Below, in pieces: positions 63,308 through 64,000 of a stretch of 64,000 nt of DNA (the first letter of the stretch is position 1; each line of letters begins with the position of its first letter). The position numbers were made by a program, and so were the translations under genes. This DNA is from Paenibacillus sp. FSL R5-0912 (GTDB lineage: Bacteria > Bacillota > Bacilli > Paenibacillales > Paenibacillaceae), in the NCBI RefSeq assembly GCF_000758605.1, contig NZ_CP009282.1, positions 4,712,001 through 4,776,000 of the forward strand. The letters are read 5' to 3'. The notes beneath the pieces are model-generated. The model saw nothing but the letters and a program-made list of their open reading frames with translations, ran no database searches and was not told where the DNA came from.

Positions 63308-64000
63308 TCACATGCCAGTCACTCTCTGAAAGTCGTTCTCCCGGGGGAAAGTCAGCGTAAATATACTCCCTTCCCCGGGTACGGATGCTGCATGAATGCT
63401 AATCAGCAGCGGCTCCGCCACCTGCCGGGTCAGATAGAGGCCCATACCGGTGGCTGCGCTATCCTGACGCTCGCGCGATGACGTGAAGCCTTTGTCATAA
63501 ATCCGCGGCAGATCCCTGGGATCAATGCCCTGGCCGCTGTCTTCGATGGTAAGCACGATATGACCGTCCGTTTCACCGCTCCTGATCAGGATATCCGAGG
63601 CTGCGCTGTATTTCACCGCATTCGTCAGCAGCTGTCTGAGCATGAAGGCCAGCCATTTACCGTCGGTCAGCACGTCTTCCACCTCGAGGTCTACATCAAA
63701 TCCGATTCCTTTGGAGATACACCATGATTTCAGCGCCCGGATCTCCTGATTCAGAATCGGCTCCAGTCTTACATTCTCAATGAACAGATCATTGCGCATG
63801 AAAGGAATCCGTTTCTGATGAAGCTGCTGGTCGAGCAGATGATGAATCCGCAGCCATTCGTACATCAGCTGTCTTTGCAGGGTTTCATCCGGCAGCCGCT
63901 CAATCATCAGCTGCATGGCAGTGAGTGGTGTTTTGACCTCATGAATCCAGGACAGCAGCTCATCCTTCTCAGACTCCAGCAGGTGGTAATTGACGGAGGA
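63308..64000 (-). CDS. BceS-type sensor histidine kinase, N-terminus beyond window
   Basis: The frame is open through position 64000, so the two N-terminal membrane helices are outside the window. Visible are the phosphoacceptor box LLSWIHEVKTPLTAMQ at the window edge, the N-box LRQLLTNAVKYS, and the ATP-lid motifs IEDSGQGID and GMGLYLTRQVAE. The intramembrane-sensing kinases of this type lack an extracellular sensor and rely on the BceAB transporter, which is encoded directly downstream. A response regulator gene is expected just beyond 64000. Confidence 0.92.
   Translation of the reverse strand, partial: SSVNYHLLESEKDELLSWIHEVKTPLTAMQLMIERLPDETLQRQLMYEWLRIHHLLDQQLHQKRIPFMRNDLFIENVRLEPILNQEIRALKSWCISKGIGFDVDLEVEDVLTDGKWLAFMLRQLLTNAVKYSAASDILIRSGETDGHIVLTIEDSGQGIDPRDLPRIYDKGFTSSRERQDSAATGMGLYLTRQVAEPLLISIHAASVPGEGSIFTLTFPRENDFQRVTGM

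Noticed and set aside
1..64000. tRNA, rRNA or replication origin
   Set aside because: No cloverleaf, rRNA-like stretch or DnaA-box cluster was noticed on reading, although a covariance search was not possible.

Overview
The window looks like a chromosomal stretch of a Paenibacillus-type member of the Bacillota. The signs are monoderm lipoproteins, YesN/YesM-type two-component genes with a CUT1 sugar transporter, a Bce-type peptide-resistance module, an LTA-synthase-like enzyme, strong AGGAGG ribosome sites and frequent GTG/TTG starts. The genus is an inference; no rRNA or tRNA gene was seen.

Positions 1-22885 (all minus strand) hold the most unusual content. Five genes run from 22885 down past position 1: an HlyB-type ABC exporter with a degenerate C39-like domain, an HlyD-type adaptor, a 951-residue Sec-secreted beta-rich protein, a 149-residue protein, and a giant RTX calcium-binding protein of more than 5,327 residues that is still open at the window edge. 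This is a type I secretion operon with its cargo in an organism that appears to lack an outer membrane, and no TolC is visible. The cargo contains 25 RTX plus HCBP-related modules, many nearly identical in DNA sequence.

Positions 22886-34821 are mostly ordinary accessory and housekeeping genes: a CDP-alcohol phosphatidyltransferase, a P-loop NTPase, a lipoprotein amidase, a TetR-controlled pair of SMR pumps with a clear operator, a 51-bp tandem repeat array, an SGNH esterase, an LTA-synthase-like protein, an alpha/beta hydrolase, a divergent MerR/SDR pair with a MerR-type promoter, and a class 3 lipase.

Positions 34822-49722 form a carbohydrate locus: a sugar-binding lipoprotein, two permeases, histidine kinase, AraC-type response regulator and a second paralogous binding protein. 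Beyond an inserted IS110/IS1111-type element lie a secreted BNR-repeat glycosidase, a GH2 glycosidase and an ArsR-like regulator. Similar catabolite-type sites precede both binding proteins and the BNR glycosidase, suggesting one regulon.

Positions 50464-60400 are a polymorphic-toxin island broken up by mobile DNA. A 1,359-residue toxin ends in an EndoU-type RNase tip and is followed by a MafI-like immunity gene. About 3 kb further downstream lies an orphan alternative toxin tip that begins with the same Gly-Thr-Gly junction, with its own candidate immunity gene. Around them are a truncated IS110 element, a Rep/recombinase chimera, possible iteron-like repeats, and an IS1182-like element nested inside a MITE-like element. 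Positions 60511-64000 hold a BceAB transporter and the start of its sensor kinase.
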